Assembly: GCA_903854805.1 (NCBI GenBank)
Contig: CAINXK010000328.1
Span: forward strand, 1 to 17,829
Source: an uncultured Anaerolineae bacterium
GTDB taxonomy: Bacteria; Chloroflexota; Anaerolineae; Anaerolineales; Villigracilaceae
Direction of reading: 5' to 3'
Length of the DNA: 17,829 nucleotides
This document shows, in pieces, positions 7,173-14,538 of this stretch. The notes below the pieces were generated by a model, which did not search any database, was not told the DNA's origin, and saw only the letters and a program-made list of their open reading frames with translations. The stretch's first letter is position 1; each line of letters opens with the position of its first letter. Both the position numbers and the translations under genes were made by a program.

Positions 7173-8653
7173 GATTTTTTCTCCTCAGGCAGCAGCATCA
7201 GAGCTCGCGTTCCATATTTAATTCGTTTTTGACCTTGCTCTGAGTATGTATTTTCTGTCTCGATTTGCTCAATTTCCAATATGACGGTTTTCGCCAGGCT
7301 GCGCTCACCCTGCGCGAGCAGTCGTGTGGCCAGTTTTTTCAAGTGTTCGGTAGCTTTCGAATAATTTCCAGCAGTTACCTCATTGCGGGCTTTCTCCTGG
7401 ATACGGTAAAGTGATAATTTGGAAAGTGCTTGTATGATAGCCTGAGACGGAGTATCGGTAATTTGCGCTTCTGCTTTTATCGATAGAACCAGATTAATTG
7501 GTATGACCTGGTCGATGGCGTGAATGGCGCTGGCGGATACCTCGATATTACCATGTAGAAGTGTAATGGATTCTTTGCTGATGTCTTGTGGGCGAATAAC
7601 AAATTCGATCAGGAAAGTAAGTGGTGTACCCTGAAAGATTGGCCCCAGGCGAATTGGGTTTTCAATACTTAGCGGATCTGTTTCTGGTTGAAGCCGGAAG
7701 GCGTAGTTGATGCTCACACCTTCGTCCACAGTATATTCAAGTGTAACATTTTCAGCGAAGGTATTGGAAAGGTTCTCGAATTTTTCGGTTAAGAAACGTT
7801 CTATGTCACCGGGATTAGAGACCAACATGCAATGTCCGGCAGTCAAATTGGCTAGCTGATCCAGGAAGACATCATTCCAATCACTCCCAATCCCCATACA
7901 GCTAATGCCAATTCTATTCTGGGCGGCCTCACTTGCCAGGGCATAGCAGGCTTGTTCATCTCCATACGTGTGACCGTCAGTAAGCAGGATAATGTGGTTG
8001 AGATATTTGGGGCTGCGGTAGCGTTTCACTTCTTCCAGACCGGCTTGCAAACCTTTTAATATTTCAGTTCCGCCACCAGCATTTAAAGGCCGGATGAAGT
8101 TTTCCATTTTATGCAAGTTTGCCTGTTTATTGGCCGGGATGACCACCTCTGCCCGGTCATTAAATGTTACTACTGAGAAAATATCGTGAGGCTTAAGTTT
8201 TCGGATTAGCTGGATGGCGGTTTCTTTGACCGTCTCCAGATTTTCGCCCTTCATGGAAGTCGAACAATCCAGTATGATGCAAAGGTTAAGAGGCACAGAG
8301 TTCGATATTTCTGCATATCTTTCTGATGGTGCCAGGTCGACCAATAAATAAACCAGTTGCGATTCTTTGGATGTCGAGAGTGTTTTCCGGCTAAGCTGAA
8401 TGCGATGGCTGATGAAGGTTGGGGCATCTTCTTCTGCAGGCAAGGTCGCATCATACGCAGCACGCCTTGCCGGATTCGAGAGCATCTGATATGCCTGTTG
8501 AACGTCCAGGAATATTTCGGTTTCACCGGCATCAACATTCTTGTCTGGATGCAGACGTTTGGCCGCTTTTAAGTAAGCGTGTCTTATCTCATCCTGCGTA
8601 ACCGAACGTCTTAGGCCGAGTAGTGTGTAATAATCTTCAGGCAGTTTGGGCAT
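7169..8653 (-). CDS. J-domain/von Willebrand factor A fusion protein
   Basis: This 494-residue fusion has an N-terminal J domain (about 7-69, DYYTLLGL...HPDKN with the Hsp70-stimulating HPD at 35-37, then AYQMLSNPARRAAYD). A VWA domain (about 120-300) follows with an intact metal-ion-dependent adhesion site: D129-x-S131-x-S133 (ILDCSTSM), T196 (GGGTEI) and D226 (LLTDGHTYG). A beta-rich segment (about 305-400) and a helical C-terminus (about 410-485) complete it. There is no glycine/phenylalanine region or Cys-rich zinc domain, so it is not a canonical DnaJ. The expected role is to bring DnaK to a target bound by the VWA domain. A GAGAG motif precedes the ATG. It lies between the PP2C and FHA genes. 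The two domains are certain; their joint function is unknown. Confidence 0.92.
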   Translation of the reverse strand: MPKLPEDYYTLLGLRRSVTQDEIRHAYLKAAKRLHPDKNVDAGETEIFLDVQQAYQMLSNPARRAAYDATLPAEEDAPTFISHRIQLSRKTLSTSKESQLVYLLVDLAPSERYAEISNSVPLNLCIILDCSTSMKGENLETVKETAIQLIRKLKPHDIFSVVTFNDRAEVVIPANKQANLHKMENFIRPLNAGGGTEILKGLQAGLEEVKRYRSPKYLNHIILLTDGHTYGDEQACYALASEAAQNRIGISCMGIGSDWNDVFLDQLANLTAGHCMLVSNPGDIERFLTEKFENLSNTFAENVTLEYTVDEGVSINYAFRLQPETDPLSIENPIRLGPIFQGTPLTFLIEFVIRPQDISKESITLLHGNIEVSASAIHAIDQVIPINLVLSIKAEAQITDTPSQAIIQALSKLSLYRIQEKARNEVTAGNYSKATEHLKKLATRLLAQGERSLAKTVILEIEQIETENTYSEQGQKRIKYGTRALMLLPEEKKS

Positions 8654-8672
8654 TACGCTCTCAAAATTGGTT

Positions 8673-9572
8673 TTAGCCTAGTAGCTGTACCAGGACGACG
8701 CTGATGTTGTCAGGGCCACCAGCGGCATTGGCGGCAGCAACCATATCCTGACAGGCTCGTTGGATATTCGGTGCGTGATAAACGATGCGGCACATTTCTT
8801 CATCTGATACCAGGCCCCAGAGTCCGTCACTGCATAACAAAAGATAACCACCGATTGGGAAGGGGGTTGTGACTACATCCGCTTCCAGGGTTTCGCCCTG
8901 TCCAACGGCACGGTAGAGTACATTACGCTGGGGATGGACTGCAGCCTCTGCCGCTGTAATTTGCCCGAGTTCTTCCAGACGCTTTACAAGGGAGTGGTCA
9001 CGCGTAATTGCTTCCATGCGCTGTTCGTTATACAGCAAGTACCCACGACTGTCACCCACCTGAGCGATGGTTAGTTGTTGACCGACCACCAGTGCCGCGG
9101 TAACGGTGGTTCCTGAACCGGGAGCTTCCCTCAAAACCGAGCGCTGCGCTTCCATTACAGCAGCTTGAAGGATTTCTTGTAGTGACTCTTCGGTTGGTTG
9201 GGTAGGCAGGCCGAATAATGAATCGTGAAACTTCTTCATTACATATCCGGAAATACTCCGGATGGCAGTATTGCTGGCGACCTCACCGAATTGGTGCCCA
9301 CCCATGCCATCGGCTACGATAAATAGGCCAAACGGCAGGTTGCCGCTGTTTCCTGCGATGGAAGTTGCCAGTGTGAAAAGACAATCCTCGTTTAGTTCAC
9401 GTTGATGGCCTACAGATTGCCCACTGGCAACTAAAAACTGGACTGGTTCATAATGGTTTTGTGCCAGGTCCCTGACGGATTTTAGTTGTATATCTGAAAG
9501 TGGGGCTGTTACCGCACTATCAATTATTCGGGCAGGTTCTTTTTTTCGTAATAGTTTCTTGAAAAATTCCAA
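8673..9572 (-). CDS. PP2C-family Ser/Thr protein phosphatase
   Basis: The 299-residue PPM/PP2C phosphatase has a basic N-terminal tail (KKLLRKKEP) before the catalytic domain (about 45-298). Metal-binding and structural motifs are present in order: NED (61-63), VADGMGGHQFGEVAS (D88, G89), GTTVTAALV, VGDSRGYLL, SDGLWGLVSDEE and GGPDNISVVLV. It should remove phosphate from Ser/Thr residues and so oppose the kinase encoded 30 bases upstream, as in the common PrkC/PrpC-type pairing. The start is TTG (9570-9572), supported by AAGGAGAT about eight bases upstream. No transmembrane helix is present, in keeping with the soluble kinase. A rare start codon could keep phosphatase output below kinase output; this is inference. 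Confidence 0.95.
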   Translation of the reverse strand: MEFFKKLLRKKEPARIIDSAVTAPLSDIQLKSVRDLAQNHYEPVQFLVASGQSVGHQRELNEDCLFTLATSIAGNSGNLPFGLFIVADGMGGHQFGEVASNTAIRSISGYVMKKFHDSLFGLPTQPTEESLQEILQAAVMEAQRSVLREAPGSGTTVTAALVVGQQLTIAQVGDSRGYLLYNEQRMEAITRDHSLVKRLEELGQITAAEAAVHPQRNVLYRAVGQGETLEADVVTTPFPIGGYLLLCSDGLWGLVSDEEMCRIVYHAPNIQRACQDMVAAANAAGGPDNISVVLVQLLG

Positions 9573-9602
9573 CAGGGCTATCTCCTTTTTGTGCAGTTGG
9601 TG

Positions 9603-11501
9603 TTATGCCATCAATGCATATAAAAAGTGATCTGTTGATCCAAAATAGAGTATGTCATCGTAAGCGCAGGGCGTGCCCGTGATGGGGCCTTTGGTTTCAA
9701 ACTTCCAACGCAAACGACCAGTGCGAAGTTCAATACAATAAAGGTAATTATCAACAGATCCAACGTAAACTGCATCTTTGTAAATGATTGGTGAGCCATT
9801 TACCTGATTATTGGTCTTGAAGTGCCAAATTTCTTTGGCGTTGCGAGCGTCGACAGCATATAAGTGACCATCGGATGAGCCGGTATAAATTATTCCGTTA
9901 GAAACAAATGGCGAAACGATGGATGCTTTTCCCATTCGAAAACGCCAAAGCATCCAGCCCGATTTTGAATCCAGCGCATACATAAAACCGTCCATGGAGT
10001 TTACGTAAAGGACATTATCTTGCACCCAGGGGGACGAAGTGATGGAACGCTTGGCTTTGAAACGCCATTTTGTTAGACCGCGAAAATCGAGACAGAGGAC
10101 TTCACCCCCCTCCGTGCCAAAGTAGATCAGATCGTCCACGATAAAAGGCGTGGACCGGATTTCATCGCCGACCTCGTTGCTCCAGATTTTTCTCCCAGAG
10201 GTCTGATTAACGGCATGAAAATATTTATCATCCGAACCGATGAAAATGTGCCCATCGGCAATTCGCCCCGAAGAGCGAATACGACCGTCAGTCTGGTAAA
10301 TCCATTCCAACTTGCCAGTGTGCGCGTTGACAGCGTGCAGAGCTTTGTCTTCTGATCCGATATATATATTGTCTTCTGCAGCAACTGGGCGGCTGACAAC
10401 GCCGCCATTGGTTGCGTATTTCCATTGAAATTCGCCATCGGTTGCATTGAGCGCATAAAGATTGTTATCGTAACACCCTACATAAAGCATACCGCTCTGG
10501 TAAAGCGGCGTGCCCCGAATTTCATCTTCACACTTAAAGACCCAAACAGGTTTGATACTACTGGAGTTGTTTGGTTCGCTTGATGTTGACTGCTGGTTGG
10601 TGGCGATACGGTTGAGTAAACCCGTCTTGCGCCCAGCACCAATCAAGGCCTGTTTGAGATCATCTATCGATTTAAAACGATTCTCCGCGTTATATTGCAG
10701 GGCTGTGCTAATGACAGTTTCGAGTTCAATCGAGACATTAGGATTGATCTTTCGAATGGGCCGTTCGCCAAATGAAAATGGTGCTTCCAGGCGCGGATCT
10801 CGTCTGGTGATCAGGTGGTGAATCGTTGCTCCCAATGAATAAACATCTGCGCGCACACTGGCTTCGCCGCGATACTGCTCAGGGGGCGAATATCCTTCAG
10901 TCCCGATCATCGTACCTTTTTGGCCGGTTTGGAAGGGCTTGGCGATGCCAAAATCAACCAGGATGATGTGATTATGTTGGTTGACCATCACATTGGATGG
11001 TTTCATGTCTCGGAAGATGATTGGATCTGGTTTATGGCTGTGCAAGAAGCTGAGCACATCACAAAGCTGAATGGCCCAATCCAAAATTTGTTCTTCGGGT
11101 AGAAAACCTTCTGTCTGGCTTAAGACAGCTTCCAGATCACGACCATTTACGAATTCTAATGCCAGATAAGAGCGGTTATCAATGGTGAAATAGTCATAGA
11201 TACGCGGGATGGACGGGTGGCTGAGAGTGGCCAAAATATTGGCTTCGCGCTCAAAATTCTGAACAACGGTTTGTCGAACCAGCGGATCAGGTGCCTGGTT
11301 GATCATCTCTTTGATGGCGACTAGTTTAACAACATTTGGGAAATGCAGATCACGTGCCCTGTAAACAGACCCCATTCCACCAACCCCGATTACATCCTGA
11401 ATCAAATACCTGTTGACCAGGTTTGTGCCAGGACTAAGCTGACCGGAGACTGCCAGTCGGTTTCCATTTTCAGGTGGTTGGTCAATGCGTTGAGTTTCCA
11501 T
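9603..11501 (-). CDS. Soluble Ser/Thr protein kinase with C-terminal eight-repeat PQQ/BamB-like propeller
   Basis: The 632-residue protein is the first gene of the operon. The Hanks-type kinase domain (about 32-288) has a glycine loop (IGVGGMGSVYRA, 39-50), K64 (AIKEM), E85, catalytic loop F-R164-D165-M-K-P-S-N170, DFG at 183-185 and the YSPPEQYRGEA activation segment. The usual HRD His is Phe163-like (FRD). After a Ser/Asn-rich linker (about 300-316) comes a propeller of eight repeats, each with a Trp at 320, 360, 400, 440, 479, 519, 559 and 599 and a Y(I/V)GSxDxxLYAL-type strand. There is no transmembrane segment, unlike most PASTA- or PQQ-linked receptor kinases, so the propeller should sense a cytosolic ligand or partner. 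The ATG follows AGGGT, a modest ribosome binding site. Confidence 0.95.
   Translation of the reverse strand: METQRIDQPPENGNRLAVSGQLSPGTNLVNRYLIQDVIGVGGMGSVYRARDLHFPNVVKLVAIKEMINQAPDPLVRQTVVQNFEREANILATLSHPSIPRIYDYFTIDNRSYLALEFVNGRDLEAVLSQTEGFLPEEQILDWAIQLCDVLSFLHSHKPDPIIFRDMKPSNVMVNQHNHIILVDFGIAKPFQTGQKGTMIGTEGYSPPEQYRGEASVRADVYSLGATIHHLITRRDPRLEAPFSFGERPIRKINPNVSIELETVISTALQYNAENRFKSIDDLKQALIGAGRKTGLLNRIATNQQSTSSEPNNSSSIKPVWVFKCEDEIRGTPLYQSGMLYVGCYDNNLYALNATDGEFQWKYATNGGVVSRPVAAEDNIYIGSEDKALHAVNAHTGKLEWIYQTDGRIRSSGRIADGHIFIGSDDKYFHAVNQTSGRKIWSNEVGDEIRSTPFIVDDLIYFGTEGGEVLCLDFRGLTKWRFKAKRSITSSPWVQDNVLYVNSMDGFMYALDSKSGWMLWRFRMGKASIVSPFVSNGIIYTGSSDGHLYAVDARNAKEIWHFKTNNQVNGSPIIYKDAVYVGSVDNYLYCIELRTGRLRWKFETKGPITGTPCAYDDILYFGSTDHFLYALMA
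9606..10553 (-). repeat. Eight 40-codon repeats encoding the kinase propeller
   Basis: Codons 317-632 of the kinase gene contain eight degenerate units of about 120 bases. Tryptophans recur every 40 residues (one step of 39), and most units end in a GS-x-D-x-x-LYAL-like strand. DNA identity between units is low, so this is an old protein repeat rather than a recent tandem duplication. Eight units fit an eight-bladed propeller like BamB or PQQ dehydrogenases. Confidence 0.85.
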
Positions 11502-11550
11502 ACCCTGCCAATAAGACTTTTAATAAATCTGAATTTAAAGTAGATAGTAA

Positions 11551-11556
11551 ATTATA
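11551..11556 (-). promoter_or_regulatory. Candidate -10 element of the kinase operon
   Basis: On the minus strand the sequence reads TATAAT here, 50 bases before the kinase ATG and in an AT-rich stretch. A good -35 at the right distance is missing; a TTGAGA lies too close (11 bases). It may be an activator-dependent promoter. This is the only plausible start for the six-gene operon in the 167 bases between the kinase and the divergent metallophosphoesterase. Confidence 0.4.
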
Positions 11557-11668
11557 GCCCAAAATTGTCTCAATTCACGAATCTACATTTGCTCAGCCGA
11601 CAATCATTTTGCCCCTTGCGTGCGCTCTCGTTTTGGGGCAAAATTCGTACTATGCGATTCCCCTGCTT

Positions 11669-12301
11669 ATGAAAATCCTTGCTGTCAGCGACGAGGCTAT
11701 TGATCGACTTTATAACACCCAGGTGAAAGAGACATATCCTGATGTCCAAATGCTTTTCGGCTGTGGTGATTTAGAGTACGCATATCTGGAATTTTTGGTC
11801 ACAGTTTTTAATGTGCCCTTGTTTTATGTTCCTGGTAATCATGACCCTCAATACGATAATCATCGGGCTAGAACCCGCGCCGAAGGTGGTACCAACCTGG
11901 ATGGCCAGGTAACTATGGCGAATGGCTTGAGCATTGCCGGTTTGGGTGGCAGCATCCGATATAGACCATCTGGACCCAACCAATACACGCAGCTGGAAAT
12001 GTACTTACGAGTATACCGGCTGTTGCCAAAAATATTACTTCATACGCTTATGAACCGCCGTCGGTTGGATGTGCTCATTACGCATTCTCCGCCTTTTGGT
12101 ATTCATGACGATACCGACCCTGCGCATCAGGGTTTGCGTGCGCTGAACATCATCCTGCAGGTGGTCAAGCCACGTTTCATGTTGCATGGTCATACCATTT
12201 TTTACAAGCATAATATCAACAGCCATATTACAGAGTATTATCAGACCCAGGTTGTTAATATTTACCCATATAGGTTAATGGATATTGAACCTGGGAGTTA
12301 A
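11669..12301 (+). CDS. Metallophosphoesterase with altered first motif
   Basis: The 210-residue calcineurin-like phosphoesterase has CGD (32-34), GNHD (56-59), THSPP (H139) and HGHT (173-176), which supply most of the dinuclear metal site. The first motif is SDEA (D8-E9-A10), where the family normally has D-x-H, so one metal ligand is replaced. I recall the same variant in metallophosphoesterases of Chloroflexota, so it may be a subfamily trait rather than decay. The substrate (phosphodiester, nucleotide or phosphoprotein) cannot be told. I start at ATG 11669 (MKILAVSDEA), because the longer frame from 11609 adds 20 residues unlike the family. No clear Shine-Dalgarno motif precedes it. It is divergent from the kinase operon and could share its control region. 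Confidence 0.85.
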   Translation: MKILAVSDEAIDRLYNTQVKETYPDVQMLFGCGDLEYAYLEFLVTVFNVPLFYVPGNHDPQYDNHRARTRAEGGTNLDGQVTMANGLSIAGLGGSIRYRPSGPNQYTQLEMYLRVYRLLPKILLHTLMNRRRLDVLITHSPPFGIHDDTDPAHQGLRALNIILQVVKPRFMLHGHTIFYKHNINSHITEYYQTQVVNIYPYRLMDIEPGS

Positions 12302-12556
12302 GTGTTGCCAGTGGGTTACAGCCAACTTAATCGTAAGTGTCAAAATAACATTCGAATTGAGTTTATCTCCATATTTCAGTGGGTACTTAAAAAGTTAATT
12401 TCCTGGCAGTTTGTACACCAAGCGTAATTCTGCTATGGAATGACAGATATCGGAATGCCGGTATTGGTCGATATAAAAATAGCCGCAAAATTGACCCGAA
12501 CTGGCGGCGCGGGATTTGTTCAACCATAAGTATATTCAGGATCAGGACGTTGCCCA

Positions 12557-13480
12557 ATGACTAATCTCCACCCGCTTGCTGGCATATATGCTGCTTCAGT
12601 CACACCCATGAAGTCAGATTTTTCCATTGACCTTGATGCAGTTAATCTATTTTTGCACTTTCTTGCAGCAAGGGATTGTCATGGGGCGCTCTTGTTCGGT
12701 ACAACCGGCGAGGGTCCTTCGTTTAGCATCAGGCAGCGCGAAGCAGTTTTACGGGTTGCGCAAGAAGTACGTGTTACCTACCCTGAATTTAAATTGTTAG
12801 CGGGAACGGGTACGCCCAGTCTGGATGAAACTGTGGAATTGACTCGTCTGGCTTTTGACCTGGGTTGTGATGGGGTTGTGGTTCTGCCGCCGTACTATTT
12901 CCGCAAAGTTAATGATGATGGTTTGTTTACCTGGTTTCAGCAAGTCATTCGCCGTGCAGTGCCCAGGGATGGTTATCTGCTCGGTTATCATATCCCGGGT
13001 CAATCAGGGGTGCCTCTCTCTCTCGATCTGCTTGCACGTCTCAAGGATGCTAGCCCACACCAATTTGCTGGCATTAAAGATTCATCAGGTGATCCGGACC
13101 ATGCTGTTGCACTGGGCGGGCGTTTTGGCTCGGATCTGCTTGTATTGAACGGCAATGATGGTTTGCTGCTGCATGCGCTGGAATATAACGCTGGTGGCGC
13201 TATTACTGCCATGGCTAATCTGTTTTCACCACTGCTGCGCCAGGTGTGGGATATTTTTATCCAGGATGGTGACCCTATTGAAGCCCAGGACCGACTCAAT
13301 GTTCGCAGGCAAGTATTGGATCGCTATCAGCCATTCCCGCCCATTCTAAAGGCATTGCTGGCGCGCATGCATGGTTTTGAACGCTGGAGTGTCTGTCCGC
13401 CGTTGTTGCCGGTCTCTGCCCATATTGAAGAGACTTGCGTGCAGGAACTTCATGACTGTGATGAGCCAGGTGAAAGCTAA
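12557..13480 (+). CDS. DapA/N-acetylneuraminate lyase superfamily aldolase
   Basis: The 307-residue class I aldolase is a TIM barrel with Schiff-base Lys174 (AGIKDSSGD), catalytic Tyr144 (GYHIPGQSG) and the GTTGE loop (48-52) that binds the keto-acid carboxylate. PPYY at 111-114 matches the active-site Tyr region. True DapA enzymes carry an Arg in the segment after the Tyr (E. coli Arg138) that binds aspartate semialdehyde; here that segment is GQSG, so dihydrodipicolinate synthesis is unlikely. A 2-keto-3-deoxy sugar acid aldolase, or another pyruvate-dependent lyase or dehydratase, is more probable. A CAGGA motif lies about ten bases before the ATG. It is a single gene, convergent with radC (18-base gap). 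A glycosidase and a GntR regulator about 2-4 kb away fit sugar-acid catabolism. Confidence 0.85.
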   Translation: MTNLHPLAGIYAASVTPMKSDFSIDLDAVNLFLHFLAARDCHGALLFGTTGEGPSFSIRQREAVLRVAQEVRVTYPEFKLLAGTGTPSLDETVELTRLAFDLGCDGVVVLPPYYFRKVNDDGLFTWFQQVIRRAVPRDGYLLGYHIPGQSGVPLSLDLLARLKDASPHQFAGIKDSSGDPDHAVALGGRFGSDLLVLNGNDGLLLHALEYNAGGAITAMANLFSPLLRQVWDIFIQDGDPIEAQDRLNVRRQVLDRYQPFPPILKALLARMHGFERWSVCPPLLPVSAHIEETCVQELHDCDEPGES

Positions 13481-13498
13481 CGGATTGGTTGCATCATT

Positions 13499-14206
13499 TC
13501 AAGAAAATCCGAGTCCCCGCTCTTTTAACGATACCCATCTTCCCTGCCCAATTACCAGGTGATCGAGCACTTCCACATCCAGCAGCTTGCCGGCCTGGAT
13601 GATTGCACGCGTAACCGCGACATCGTCGGGGCTTGGGGTGGGATCGCCACTGGGGTGGTTGTGTACCACGATGATGCCAGAAGCATTCTTGCGAATGGCT
13701 TCCTTAAAAACCTCGCCCACCCGTACTTGCGATGAATTGACTGACCCACGATAGACCTCTACCACTTCCATTACCTTGTTGCGCCGGTCAAGCAGCAGCA
13801 CCCGCAGATGTTCCTGTTCCAGTGCGCTCATCTCATATTGCACCAAGGCCGCGGCATCGCCAGGCGAGTTGATCCCGGGGCGTTCTTCTGGGACTTCCAG
13901 GGTCAGGCGCCGCCCCAGTTCGATGGCGGCTTTGATTTGCGCCGCTTTGGCCTCAGCTATGCCGTGCTGTTTGCACAGCTCCACGAACGGTGCGCGATGC
14001 AGTCCGCTGATTCCGCCGAACTTTTGCAGCAATCTTTGTCCCACCTGCACGGCATTCTCGCCAGGTACGCCCACCCTGAGTAAAATGGCGATCAGCTCCG
14101 CGTTTGACAGCGCTTGCGGCCCGAGTGCAGACAATCGTTCGCGGGGGCGTTCGGTTTCCTGAAGATCGGTGATGCGATAGCTCGGTTGTGAGTTGGGTTC
14201 GGTCAT
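13499..14206 (-). CDS. radC: RadC-family JAB/MPN metalloprotein
   Basis: The 235-residue product has the RadC layout: an N-terminal helix-hairpin-helix-like region (about 12-100, [28 protein letters not shown]) and a C-terminal JAMM domain (about 112-234). The metal motif is H182-N-H184[11 protein letters not shown]195 (HxHPSGxxxPSxxD). Despite the name, a direct role in DNA repair is unproved and no peptidase substrate is known. The ATG is preceded by GGGAGG with a spacer of about five bases, so the start is secure. It stands alone on the minus strand. Confidence 0.96.
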   Translation of the reverse strand: MTEPNSQPSYRITDLQETERPRERLSALGPQALSNAELIAILLRVGVPGENAVQVGQRLLQKFGGISGLHRAPFVELCKQHGIAEAKAAQIKAAIELGRRLTLEVPEERPGINSPGDAAALVQYEMSALEQEHLRVLLLDRRNKVMEVVEVYRGSVNSSQVRVGEVFKEAIRKNASGIIVVHNHPSGDPTPSPDDVAVTRAIIQAGKLLDVEVLDHLVIGQGRWVSLKERGLGFS

Positions 14207-14538
14207 ATTGCCTCCCTCTTTTTTTTCAAGGTTTGGGGTTGTGCGGGTTTCAGCAACTGCCGCGCCGGTATGTGAACAGTTCGTGCTTGCGCCGCAAGGG
14301 CAACTGGGTTGTCTGCATGATCAACTCAAATGCTCTGTAAATATTATATATCAAATCGCTTTACGCCCGGCGCCATACTGAAAAATTTCTTTTGATTACA
14401 ACTTTAGTGCGATGATACAATAGCGGATGTCAGGGGTACTTGGGAATTATTGATTTGGTGAATGACCTGATCGGTAGTAGTGTATGTTGGATAGTTATTT
14501 TGGTTCAGGTTTCCAGCGATGATCTTTGGGAGTTTTGC
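14207..14538. other. Divergent intergenic region between radC and the B3/B4 gene
   Basis: This 332-base gap carries the radC ribosome binding site at its left end, an AT-rich patch around 14338-14352 and a plus-strand promoter candidate at 14392-14421. I see no terminator, tRNA or convincing small gene. The frame extending the B3/B4 protein upstream to a TTG at 14440 looks like chance translation. Confidence 0.5.
14392..14421 (+). promoter_or_regulatory. Candidate promoter of the B3/B4-domain gene
   Basis: A -35-like TTGATT (14392-14397) and a -10-like TACAAT (14416-14421) are 18 bases apart. Transcription would start near 14428, leaving a leader of about 110 bases before the chosen ATG. I see no strong hairpin in that leader. 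Confidence 0.45.

Noticed and set aside
5692..11501. Phage-defence or tellurite-resistance island
   Set aside because: Kinase, PP2C and VWA genes resemble such systems, but there is no nuclease, effector, Ter gene, MoxR ATPase, integrase or compositional break to support that reading.
11609..11668. 20-residue N-terminal extension of the metallophosphoesterase
   Set aside because: The family begins at MKILAVSDE; the extension reads like translated intergenic sequence.
12447..12464. Small hairpin ATATCGG/CCGGTAT upstream of the aldolase gene
   Set aside because: Seven pairs with one G-T wobble, no T-run and no match to a known riboswitch or operator; likely chance.
14440..14538. 33-residue N-terminal extension of the B3/B4 protein from a TTG
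   Set aside because: Its sequence is unlike the family, and ATG 14539 has a GGGAG site at the right distance.
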